A stretch of 64,000 bases of DNA, taken from the NCBI RefSeq assembly GCF_034119865.1, contig NZ_CP139421.1, forward strand, positions 4,566,501 through 4,630,500. The letters are read 5' to 3'. Below the pieces are notes generated by a model, which worked only from the letters and a program-made list of their open reading frames with translations, had not been told where the DNA came from and ran no database searches. The DNA comes from Algoriphagus sp. NG3. Its GTDB lineage: Bacteria; Bacteroidota; Bacteroidia; Cytophagales; Cyclobacteriaceae. Shown in pieces: positions 33,500 to 42,115 of this stretch. Made by a program: the position numbers and the translations under genes. Numbering within the stretch: the first letter of the stretch is position 1; every line of letters begins with the position of its first letter.

Positions 33500-34174
33500 A
33501 TGAAAATCTTCGGTAACAATCCCAGCATCTTCTGGATCTGGCTAATTTTTAACTTTGGCTGCAACCACACTCCCTCTGATCAAATAGAATTTTCCATATC
33601 CAATGGAGTGCTAAACAATATGGATTTCGCTTCTCTGGGAATCCAAACAGGACAACAGCTTCCCGACATCTCATTTTACAACTTGGGCGGTAAAAAAATT
33701 AAGTTACCTGACCATAACCCAAAACTATTCGTATCAGGCAGCTATACTTGCGATGTTACACGAGGAAAATTGCAAGCTATTGACTCACTCTACACAAAAT
33801 ATAAAGGCAAAGTGGATGTCTATCTGGTAAACACACTAGAGGCTCACCCACAGAATTCACACAGTCCTTATTCCCTTGATGAAGAACCCTGGCTAGCTGC
33901 AGAGAACATCACGGATGGTATAACCGCAGAGCAACCCACTACCATCGAGGAGCGAATAGACCTGGCTGACAAATGGATCCGGGAGACAGGCGTTCAAACA
34001 CCTGTAATTTTAGATGGCCCTAAAAACGAGTTCTGGAATCAGATAGGCCAAGCTCCTAATATGGCTATCCTGGTTTCGACAGATGGTGAGGTAATCCTGA
34101 AGCAGCCTTGGTTTGAGAAGGATGAAATGGAAAAGGCAATGGAATACCAATTCCAACATTTAGATGCAGATTAG
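33500..34174 (+). CDS. Iodothyronine-deiodinase-like thioredoxin-fold protein, exported
   Basis: About 224 residues. The N-terminal hydrophobic segment (PSIFWIWLIFNFGC) ends in Cys21 and could be a signal or weak lipoprotein signal. The core LFVSGSYTCDVTRGKLQAIDSLYTKYKGKVDVYLVNTLEAHP matches bacterial deiodinase-like proteins. Here SYTC has Cys where animal enzymes have selenocysteine, and EAHP is conserved. The tail (APNMAILVSTDGEVILKQPWF) is typical thioredoxin fold. The activity is unknown. The start at 33500 follows the ORF's second ATG, which directly precedes the hydrophobic segment. Confidence 0.72.
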   Translation: MKIFGNNPSIFWIWLIFNFGCNHTPSDQIEFSISNGVLNNMDFASLGIQTGQQLPDISFYNLGGKKIKLPDHNPKLFVSGSYTCDVTRGKLQAIDSLYTKYKGKVDVYLVNTLEAHPQNSHSPYSLDEEPWLAAENITDGITAEQPTTIEERIDLADKWIRETGVQTPVILDGPKNEFWNQIGQAPNMAILVSTDGEVILKQPWFEKDEMEKAMEYQFQHLDAD

Positions 34175-34578
34175 CATTATGTCCTTGAAAAAGACATTAC
34201 TGTTTTGGAGATATTGCCGGATGGATCCTTCGGGTCTTACTGATAATTGAGAGTAATTAGCTTCAATTGGGTATGCTGTATCATACCAGTAATATATCGA
34301 AAGCTATCTTTTTTTGAATGATTAACCCGATATTAATATGATCGGCTTTTCAGCAAGTGTAGGCTTATTGACGACAATAGCTCTTTATCCATGCATCGGG
34401 AAATCCCAAAGCCTGGATTCTTAATCTAGTCCTAAATAGGCTTTCTCAAAAATTCTAAAATTATCATAATGAGCAGAGCAGAAGTCCATTTACTTACAAT
34501 AAATCACCTTTCGACTGCGCTCAATATGAAATAAACCAGCTATTAGCCTTCCATTTTTTTGACTAGTTCCCGAATTGG
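34175..34578. other. Gene-free intergenic stretch
   Basis: 404 bp without a credible ORF or RNA gene. It includes a fragment reading CTTTCGACTGCGCTCAATATG near 34505, which resembles the half-site of the dispersed TGTCAGNCTGAGCGNAGTCGAA repeat family seen elsewhere in the window. Confidence 0.5.
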
Positions 34579-35457
34579 CTAATTGGCCACGGGCTGATAT
34601 TCCATCCAATCCACCTCTAGCTCAAACGGAAATGCGGGCTTCTCCAGGGATTTTGGATTACCCTCCACAGCCCAATCCTGCGTATGCCAGAAGTTCATCC
34701 TATATTTTGACGCATGCTGGGGGATACCAAGCTTTGATCCCTGATAATCCCACAGCACCACAGTATCGGCAGTCTCAGTGTGAAGCATCCACCACCTTAA
34801 CCTATCGCTTTCCCAATCAAACCCATAGGTATAAAATTGAGCTGAAGCATCGTAATTCTCGATTGCTGGAATCGTTTCAGGCATATTTTGCATTCCTTCC
34901 AGAGCGGTAGGTTTACCATCGTAATTGATCTTCGAGATAGTCTCCAGGATTTTACCTTCGGCAAGATTGATGATTCTTCCTATGCGCTGCAGCTTGCCGT
35001 GCTCGCCCGTCCAGGTTCCCACGTAGATGATTCTGGGATCAGCGATCAGCCACTCAAAGTCAATCTCACTTAGACCTTCTTTGTCATCCTCATGGTACGT
35101 AAAATATCCCACTACAGCACCTACATCCGGTTGACGATCCTGTACAGCCGGTATTTTGAGGCGGGTAGAGTAGGAACCAAAATGCGTGAATTTCTTAGAA
35201 ATGATTTCAGGCCCCTTCCCAGGTCCGGCTTCTTCCTCAGGATTTAGCCTGAACGCCAGAATAGTTGTATTGGGTTCCGTGGGGGATTGCATCCCCATTT
35301 GATATTTAAAGTCAGCGGAAGTACCTGTAGATCCATAGCGGAAGTATCGGGATTTGGCTTTTTTGAAATCCTCACGAAAGGATTTGTGCTGCTTTTGGGC
35401 ATCGCGCTCTACTATACTGGTCAGGGCAAAAAAAAGAAGGATGAACAGAAATTTCAT
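34579..35457 (-). CDS. Glycoside hydrolase family 16-like secreted protein
   Basis: 292 residues with an N-terminal signal peptide (MKFLFILLFFALTSIV). GLSEIDFEWL gives the GH16 catalytic E-x-D-x-x-E-like signature (Glu-Ile-Asp-Phe-Glu). The surrounding beta-jelly-roll strands (FGSYSTRLKIPA, FYTYGFDWESDRLRWWMLH, MNFWHTQDW) fit the concanavalin-like fold. GH16 enzymes cleave beta-1,3/1,4-glucans or galactans, but the substrate here cannot be told. It is monocistronic and convergent with the deiodinase-like gene. Confidence 0.78.
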   Translation of the reverse strand: MKFLFILLFFALTSIVERDAQKQHKSFREDFKKAKSRYFRYGSTGTSADFKYQMGMQSPTEPNTTILAFRLNPEEEAGPGKGPEIISKKFTHFGSYSTRLKIPAVQDRQPDVGAVVGYFTYHEDDKEGLSEIDFEWLIADPRIIYVGTWTGEHGKLQRIGRIINLAEGKILETISKINYDGKPTALEGMQNMPETIPAIENYDASAQFYTYGFDWESDRLRWWMLHTETADTVVLWDYQGSKLGIPQHASKYRMNFWHTQDWAVEGNPKSLEKPAFPFELEVDWMEYQPVAN

Positions 35458-35544
35458 TGTCCGAAGTTAGTATAAAGTAATGACTATTATGGGTTATAAT
35501 AAGCATAGAGCTTTAGGAGCAAAAACATTCAAACTAACTATTTA

Positions 35545-35551
35545 CCCCCCC
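35545..35551 (+). repeat. Homopolymeric C7 tract upstream of exported peptide 1
   Basis: Seven consecutive C in AT-rich DNA, 116 bp before the peptide start. It is followed by ATCAACCGTTTATAAAA, which resembles sequence near a second C tract at 38916. Confidence 0.5.
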
Positions 35552-35666
35552 ATTGAAATCAACCGTTTATAAAATCGCAGAAATAGAAATTTGCAATTTC
35601 CATATGGCCTTTATAGTTTGAACTAAGCTAGCTTTTTAATTATCTTTTAACTAAAACAAACTAATC

Positions 35667-35879
35667 ATGAAAAAAATGATGATTTTAACCCTTGCCGTAC
35701 TGGGTATGGTGTTGGGTAGTTTTGCGGTGGTCCAGCCGGTGATTGCGGCAGGACCTTGTGAAAATCTCGGGACAGACCAATGGGGGTGCACAAATTTCTT
35801 ATGCCCAAGTGGCTGTGTTTTCTATGTATGCACTGACCCCGAAACTGGAGAGGAAGCGGCAAGTGAAACTTGTCCTTAA
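35667..35879 (+). CDS. Small exported cysteine-rich peptide (70 aa)
   Basis: 70 residues. The signal peptide MKKMMILTLAVLGMVLGSF continues to an AxA-like cleavage site (PVIAAG). The remaining mature part of about 42 residues has six cysteines (GPC, WGC, LC, GC, VC, TC), compatible with three disulfides. It starts at ATG 35667 and ends 10 bp before a lipoprotein gene, so the two are probably one operon. Small exported Cys-containing peptides beside beta-propeller lipoproteins recall the NVEALA-type arrangement of Bacteroidota. I do not see the NVEALA motif itself. The function is unknown. Confidence 0.75.
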   Translation: MKKMMILTLAVLGMVLGSFAVVQPVIAAGPCENLGTDQWGCTNFLCPSGCVFYVCTDPETGEEAASETCP

Positions 35880-35889
35880 AATCAAGTGA

Positions 35890-37029
35890 ATGATACAGCG
35901 CTGTATATTTACACTATATATTATACTCCAAATGCAGGCATGCAAACCTGTTGACGAACAGTCTGTGCATACTTTAAAATTCTCTGAATTGGTGTTTATC
36001 GATTCTATCAAAATAGTAGAATCAAGTGGGTTTCTATCGAGACCCTCAAATGGATTTTTAATAAATGACAGCTTGCTAGGCATTGAAAGCCGTCACAGCA
36101 AAGGGGTTTGGATAATTAATACTGCAAGTGGTCTAGAAGAAAACAGTTTAATAGATCAATCAATATTAGGAACACCCATTAATCCGACTAAGGTAGATTG
36201 GACTGCATACCCAACTATATTTATGTTAAACGGAGTAACAGATCACATATACGAAGTCCAATTAAGTAAAAATGAGAATGACCTTATTTCAAAATTGAAT
36301 AAAACAAAGCTAGACTTACCGAAAGGCACTAGAATCATGCCAGATGCACGGAGCTTTTGGAGAAAGGATAATGATTTTTTTGTTGAGTTAGCACCCATAA
36401 ATACATTCAAAAGTTCAAATCAATTTTATAAAAACTCTGGAAAATTTATAGGTGTTTTTGATAAAACAGGGAAATATAAATATCGTTTTCTACATTATCC
36501 AAAATCTTTGACTGACTTAAATGGTTTTTTAGAACCTGGCCCAACGTATAGTTCAGGGATAATAAACAATTCAAATCTAGCTATTTCCTTTCCAACTGAG
36601 AGAAAACTCATTATTTATAAAGAATCAACTTCTTATGAAGATTCCATAACAGTAAATTTCCCAAAAAGCAAATATTTCAATTTCAATCTGCCAATTCTAG
36701 ATCAGGAAGTAAGTAATGGAATAGGTCCAAAAGAGAACAATCCGGCTCCACACTATTTTGGTGAGATTAAATCCGATGGCAACAATGTTTATCTACAATC
36801 TTTTATGAAAGACAATGAAAATTTGGAAAAATGGAGATTGACGTCTAATATTCTAAAATATGATATAGCCAAAAAAGAATGGACTGAAAGTATTAACCCA
36901 ATAATTTTTTTTAACATGGGAGAATTAGCAGGTGTTTCTAATGACACTCTCTATTTTGTAGATGCTGGAATGATTACCAAAGAAGACAAATACATCAAAC
37001 GCGCCGTCCTGAAACCTATTGAAGAATAA
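35890..37029 (+). CDS. Lipoprotein, DUF4221/beta-propeller-like
   Basis: 379 residues. A short signal with lipobox (YIILQMQACK) leads into a beta-rich domain. Repeated strands with SFPTERKLIIYK, DNVYLQ-like (SDGNNVYLQSFMKD) and DTLYFVDAG suggest a propeller; the pattern is similar to the DUF4221 family. The gene is visibly more A/T-rich than its neighbours, hinting at transfer. It follows the 70-aa exported peptide by 10 bp. The family name is a recognition guess; surface or periplasmic location is inferred from the lipobox. Confidence 0.65.
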   Translation: MIQRCIFTLYIILQMQACKPVDEQSVHTLKFSELVFIDSIKIVESSGFLSRPSNGFLINDSLLGIESRHSKGVWIINTASGLEENSLIDQSILGTPINPTKVDWTAYPTIFMLNGVTDHIYEVQLSKNENDLISKLNKTKLDLPKGTRIMPDARSFWRKDNDFFVELAPINTFKSSNQFYKNSGKFIGVFDKTGKYKYRFLHYPKSLTDLNGFLEPGPTYSSGIINNSNLAISFPTERKLIIYKESTSYEDSITVNFPKSKYFNFNLPILDQEVSNGIGPKENNPAPHYFGEIKSDGNNVYLQSFMKDNENLEKWRLTSNILKYDIAKKEWTESINPIIFFNMGELAGVSNDTLYFVDAGMITKEDKYIKRAVLKPIEE

Positions 37030-37091
37030 GGAGCATTCCGAAATATCAACTTACAGAATACCCCTCGTCACAATCATCGTAAGACTAAAGC

Positions 37092-37440
37092 AAAAAAGGT
37101 CTCCCGTTCGCACAGGAGACCTTTTTATATATTTGAAATGAATTGCTTAGGCGACTACTTTCTCAGCCAGCACCACGATCACATTGTCTTTGACTTCAAC
37201 TACTCCGCCATCCACGATCATGGATTGCTTGCCCTCCGGAGTGGTAAAGGAAACAGTTCCCTTTGCCAACGCCGAAACAAGAGGAGCGTGATTGTTCAGC
37301 ACCTGAAATCGAGCATGACTCAAGCGTTACACATTGAAACGATTATAATGCATGCGAGATTCCATATGGCCTTTAAAAGTCAAATTATAAACATATGAAA
37401 TGATCCGTTGGCACCAGGGAAACTGGCCTCGGATACTTCA
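37092..37440 (-). pseudogene. Partial duplicate of atpC (3' end plus terminator) interrupted by a 92-bp insertion
   Basis: Reading minus, this repeats the last about 68 codons of atpC (EVSEASFPGANGS ... VIVVLAEKVVA) and its terminator hairpin. It is very similar to 39082-39341 at the base level. The 5' end of the gene is missing. Positions 37310-37401 are not in the real atpC and are flanked by TGAAAT at 37304-37309 and 37396-37401. It cannot be functional. It forms a direct repeat that, with atpC, brackets the gene pair at 37501-38869. Confidence 0.92.
37310..37401. mobile_element. 92-bp insertion with 6-bp target duplication inside the atpC copy
   Basis: Compared with intact atpC, 92 extra bases follow TGAAAT and end in a second TGAAAT. 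Inside is TTCCATATGGCCTTTA, which also occurs at about 35598-35613 upstream of exported peptide 1. No inverted ends and no ORF are visible. It may be a miniature element or a misplaced leader copy. Confidence 0.55.
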
Positions 37441-37500
37441 TCTTATAATATGTATTCAGAAGCTCTCCTACTACCTACCCATAATTGCTCAAAAGGCTAG

Positions 37501-38574
37501 TTAAAACTTAAACTCCACAATATCCTCGTCTTCGCCGGATGATAATGCATAGATTACCTGCTTGTCTTCGTCCACAGTGATGAACTTCACACCTATGTCC
37601 AACTCAAAATGTCTCAGAAGATTACCTTCATAATCAAACTGAAATACAGTATGGCATTCAATTAATCCTGTTGATTTAATTTTAGTAACTTTCTTCCCAC
37701 TATATAGCATGTAAATATGCTCATCACCCAAGAAAAAATCCTGATAAGCTCGAACGGCTTCGGGGTCATTCATGTAGTAATAAGGATCATCTGCAGATCT
37801 ATAGGCCACTTCATAAGATGGAACTTCGAAATAAGGCCCCTCTACTACCAAAATCTCTTTGCTAGAATAATGCAAAATCTCAAAATGATCTCTGTCCATG
37901 GAATAGAAACCGAATTTGGTTTTGCTTTTGTTAGATGTAATATTTGATGCAAAAGCTGATTTTACTACATTGAGCGGAGGGTCCCCCGGAAGCATCCCTT
38001 TCCAGCTCCCATAACCCGTCAATACTTCTCCGGTATCACTATACTCCACGAATTTTTCCTCACCGGAAACCCTTAGGGCAAGCAGTGTACTATCTGTCAG
38101 CCAAACAATATCCGTCGCCATAATAAACTCAGGATTCCGCTGTTTCATCTGCCGCTGTGCTAGTTTGGCAGTACTGTCCTCTAAGGTAAACTCGGAGAAA
38201 ACCTTATCGAAATTATAAGCCCAAAATCTGCCAGGGGTAGAACTGTAATCCATTGTCCAGATATAGGATATCTCTCCAGGCCCATAGCCCTCCACTCCCA
38301 GTCCATAAGCCCATTTTCTCTCTTTTACATCGATCACATGAAGAGGTGGATCCATAGCCTTATCCGAAACTATCAAATAGTCATCGACTAAAAATGGCTT
38401 TCTGGTATTATAAAACTTCTGAATCCCATAAGCTGTACCGGTTAACTGCTCCTTCTCAGGGAGATCATCTTTGTTGATTTTCACCCAAGTCTCCCCTGAC
38501 CTGGATTCGGAGTCAGTCTTGGTAGTACACTGAAATAGCCCAATGAGCAATAATAGAAAAATGGTTCTCGACAT
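37501..38574 (-). CDS. Lipoprotein, BF3164/TolB-like beta-propeller family
   Basis: 357 residues. Signal and lipobox are MSRTIFLLLLIGLFQC (Cys16). The body shows repeated propeller-type strands (PFLVDDYLIVSDKAMDPPLHVIDV, ERKWAYGLGVEGYGPGEIS, DSTLLALRVSGEEKFVEYSDTGE, DEHIYMLYSG). The G.GP.E pattern after a short strand is typical of BF3164-type and six-bladed propeller lipoproteins. It lies 79 bp downstream of the second exported peptide gene on the same strand, mirroring the first module. The function is unknown. Confidence 0.75.
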   Translation of the reverse strand: MSRTIFLLLLIGLFQCTTKTDSESRSGETWVKINKDDLPEKEQLTGTAYGIQKFYNTRKPFLVDDYLIVSDKAMDPPLHVIDVKERKWAYGLGVEGYGPGEISYIWTMDYSSTPGRFWAYNFDKVFSEFTLEDSTAKLAQRQMKQRNPEFIMATDIVWLTDSTLLALRVSGEEKFVEYSDTGEVLTGYGSWKGMLPGDPPLNVVKSAFASNITSNKSKTKFGFYSMDRDHFEILHYSSKEILVVEGPYFEVPSYEVAYRSADDPYYYMNDPEAVRAYQDFFLGDEHIYMLYSGKKVTKIKSTGLIECHTVFQFDYEGNLLRHFELDIGVKFITVDEDKQVIYALSSGEDEDIVEFKF

Positions 38575-38653
38575 GGGATAATACTAACTGGTTAAATAAA
38601 ACATTAAAAATAGCGGAAGATAAATCTCCCGCTAAAAGAATGAATAAATAGGC

Positions 38654-38869
38654 TTAACTATCCACAGGACCACAAACAGGCCCCGGCCTGGAATCGGCAT
38701 ACTTCCATCCAAATCGGTCATCGCACACCGCTGAAGGTTCCTGACAGCAATCAGCCATAATTGTCACTTCCGCTTGTGCTTCTGGCTGAGAAACAAATGC
38801 AGATCCCACTACAATTCCCGCTCCCACCAAGAGCCCATAGGCTAGTGGATTTTTAAATAATTTACGCAT
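38654..38869 (-). CDS. Small exported cysteine-containing peptide (71 aa)
   Basis: 71 residues. The N-terminus is basic then hydrophobic (MRKLFKNPLAYGLLVGAGIVVGSAFVSQ) and ends in AQA, a signal-peptidase site. The mature part of about 38 residues has four cysteines (ADCC, AVC, PVC). It does not align well with the other peptide (35667) beyond export signal, length and cysteines. It precedes a propeller lipoprotein on the same strand. A nine-C tract (38916-38924) lies 46 bp upstream. Confidence 0.72.
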   Translation of the reverse strand: MRKLFKNPLAYGLLVGAGIVVGSAFVSQPEAQAEVTIMADCCQEPSAVCDDRFGWKYADSRPGPVCGPVDS

Positions 38870-38915
38870 AATTAAAGTGTTATATGGTTAAAAGAAATTT
38901 AAGTTATTCAAACCT

Positions 38916-38924
38916 CCCCCCCCC
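38916..38924. repeat. Homopolymeric C9 tract upstream of exported peptide 2
   Basis: Nine consecutive C on the plus strand, G9 in the direction of the peptide gene. Downstream on the plus strand is ATCAA and then AACCGTTAATAAAA, similar to the sequence after the C7 tract at 35545. It is a candidate slippage site. Confidence 0.5.
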
Positions 38925-39083
38925 AACTAAAAAAATCAATCCTTCCAAACAACTATATAACCGTTAATAAAACTAAGACCTCTATTGGATTTGCTCTTTA
39001 TTTAAAAATGCATCCTAGGGTCATAAAAATGTATTTCAAAAACCCTTTGCACATTCTACGTGCCTTTATGGCCAATAAAAACC

Positions 39084-39115
39084 AAAAGGTCTCCCATTCG
39101 CAGAGGAGACCTTTT
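39084..39115 (-). terminator. Terminator of the atpDC operon
   Basis: AAAGGTCTCC and GGAGACCTTT (around 39085-39094 and 39105-39114) form a stem with a 10-base loop and T-rich flanks on both sides. The same hairpin is duplicated at about 37095-37125. Confidence 0.85.
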
Positions 39116-39137
39116 TATATCTATTGAAATGAATTGC

Positions 39138-39380
39138 TTATGCGACTACTTTCTCAGCCAGCACCACGATCACATTGTCTTTGACTTCCACTACTCCGCC
39201 ATCCACGATCATGGATTGCTTGCCCTCCGGAGTGGTAAAGGAAACAGTTCCCTTTGCCAAGGCAGATACAAGAGGAGCGTGATTGTTCAGCACCTGAAAT
39301 GATCCATTGGCACCAGGGAAACTGGCCTCGGATACTTCACCCTGAAATACTTTTTTGTCCGGTGTGACGATTTCTAAATG
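39138..39380 (-). CDS. atpC: ATP synthase F1, epsilon subunit
   Basis: 80-residue subunit, the short Bacteroidota form with the beta-sandwich domain and no C-terminal helical hairpin. MHLEIVTPDKKVFQGEVSEASFPGANGSFQVLNNHAPLVSAL is the family signature. The ATG at 39380 is chosen over an upstream in-frame start that would add a non-conserved extension. It follows atpD by 66 bp. Its 3' end and terminator are duplicated 2 kb downstream, beside accessory genes. Confidence 0.95.
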   Translation of the reverse strand, partial: HLEIVTPDKKVFQGEVSEASFPGANGSFQVLNNHAPLVSALAKGTVSFTTPEGKQSMIVDGGVVEVKDNVIVVLAEKVVA

Positions 39381-39446
39381 CATCTGATTCGGAATATAAA
39401 AAAGCAAGCGACTAAGGATGTTCTAAGCCGCTGCTCTCGTGTCTAA

Positions 39447-41060
<1,614 letters not shown>

Positions 41061-41190
41061 TTAATACCTTCTAAGTAGTGCTGGTTGAAAAACAGAGCAG
41101 ACTGCTGAAGCTGAGACAGGAACATTTCCCCGCAGTTCCCGCCATTCCTGTAAAAGCCGCCTCTAATTTTAACAATTTCATCATTGTTTT

Positions 41191-41250
41191 TATTTGGATT
41201 CAATCTAGTTAAGCATACATTTGCAGTGTATTTGAAATCAATCTAAATAA
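41191..41250 (+). promoter_or_regulatory. hmu operon promoter overlapped by a 22-bp direct repeat (candidate operator)
   Basis: TTTG at 41193-41196, a 19-bp spacer and TACATTTG at 41216-41223 form a consensus promoter. Two copies of a 22-bp sequence (41191-41212 and 41229-41250) agree at 18 positions. They share TATTTG and TCAATCTA, are 38 bp apart start to start, and cover the -33 box and the transcription start. This geometry suits a repressor. Confidence 0.6.
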
Positions 41251-42113
41251 TGATAAGGCACGTTTTCTCATTTGCGCTAGTAGCTATCTCAATTTTTACC
41301 GCCTGCTCCCCTTCCCAGCAAGAAGAGAAAAGTAATGCGCAGGCTAAAATCATTACAGCAGGAGGCACCATTACGGAAGTAGTAGATGCACTCGGATTCA
41401 GCGATCAGATCATCGCTACCGACATTACCTCTACTTATCCTGCGGCTATGCAGAACCTTCCTTCCATAGGTTATAGAAACCAGATCAAAGCCGAAGGAAT
41501 TCTAGCACTAGGGCCAGACATAGTACTTATAGAAGAAGGCTATCTTACACCTGATGTAGTCACACAATTGAAAGCGGCACAGGTAAACATCCACGTTTTT
41601 GCCAAGCCCAGCACCGTGGACGGCTCCAAAAAACTGGTCACTGATCTGGCAGCTTTTTTTGATGAGGAGGAAAAAGGCAAAGAAATTAATGCCTCTATTG
41701 ATGCTGACATCGCTAGTCTCGAAACTTATTTAGAATCACAGGAATCCCAACCGAGGGCAATTTTCGTAATGGCCCGAGGCCCAGAGACAGTATTTATCGC
41801 AGGTGACAAAACCTTTGCTTCAGAAATGTTCAAATTGGCAGAAATTGAAGGAACGGCTACTGGATTCGACGAATTCGCCCCCTTGGCACCGGAATCTCTT
41901 GTATCTATGAATCCTGAATATTTGGTGTTTTTCGAATCAGGAATCCAAAGTTTAGGCGGCAAAGACGGCTTGGTGGCTATCCAGGGAATCGATCAAACCA
42001 CTGCACATAAAGAAGGTAATATCGTATCCCTTGACGGACAATACCTTTCAGGTTTTGGGCCTAGAGTGGGAAAAGCTGCATTAGATTTAGCCAAAGCAGT
42101 ACGTAAACAATAA
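41250..42113 (+). CDS. hmuT: Heme ABC transporter substrate-binding lipoprotein
   Basis: 287 residues. Lipobox Cys19 (ISIFTACSPSQQEE) is followed by a periplasmic-binding fold of the type-3 (BtuF-like) class. AKIITAGGTITEVVDALGFSDQIIATDITSTYP and PDIVLIEEGYLTPDVVTQLKAA are typical of HmuT. It binds heme in the periplasm and hands it to HmuUV. It is the first gene of a six-gene heme operon. Its ATG touches the second operator-like repeat. Confidence 0.92.
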   Translation: MIRHVFSFALVAISIFTACSPSQQEEKSNAQAKIITAGGTITEVVDALGFSDQIIATDITSTYPAAMQNLPSIGYRNQIKAEGILALGPDIVLIEEGYLTPDVVTQLKAAQVNIHVFAKPSTVDGSKKLVTDLAAFFDEEEKGKEINASIDADIASLETYLESQESQPRAIFVMARGPETVFIAGDKTFASEMFKLAEIEGTATGFDEFAPLAPESLVSMNPEYLVFFESGIQSLGGKDGLVAIQGIDQTTAHKEGNIVSLDGQYLSGFGPRVGKAALDLAKAVRKQ

Positions 42114-42115
42114 GT

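Noticed and set aside
35667..35879. Bacteriocin or toxin call for the 70-aa Cys-rich exported peptide
   Set aside because: No leader double-Gly, modification enzyme, immunity gene or dedicated exporter is nearby; only export and cysteines are supported.
37138..37398. 86-codon plus-strand frame over the atpC copy
   Set aside because: It is antisense to duplicated atpC sequence, and the equivalent frame also occurs opposite the real atpC, so it arises from the gene's own composition.
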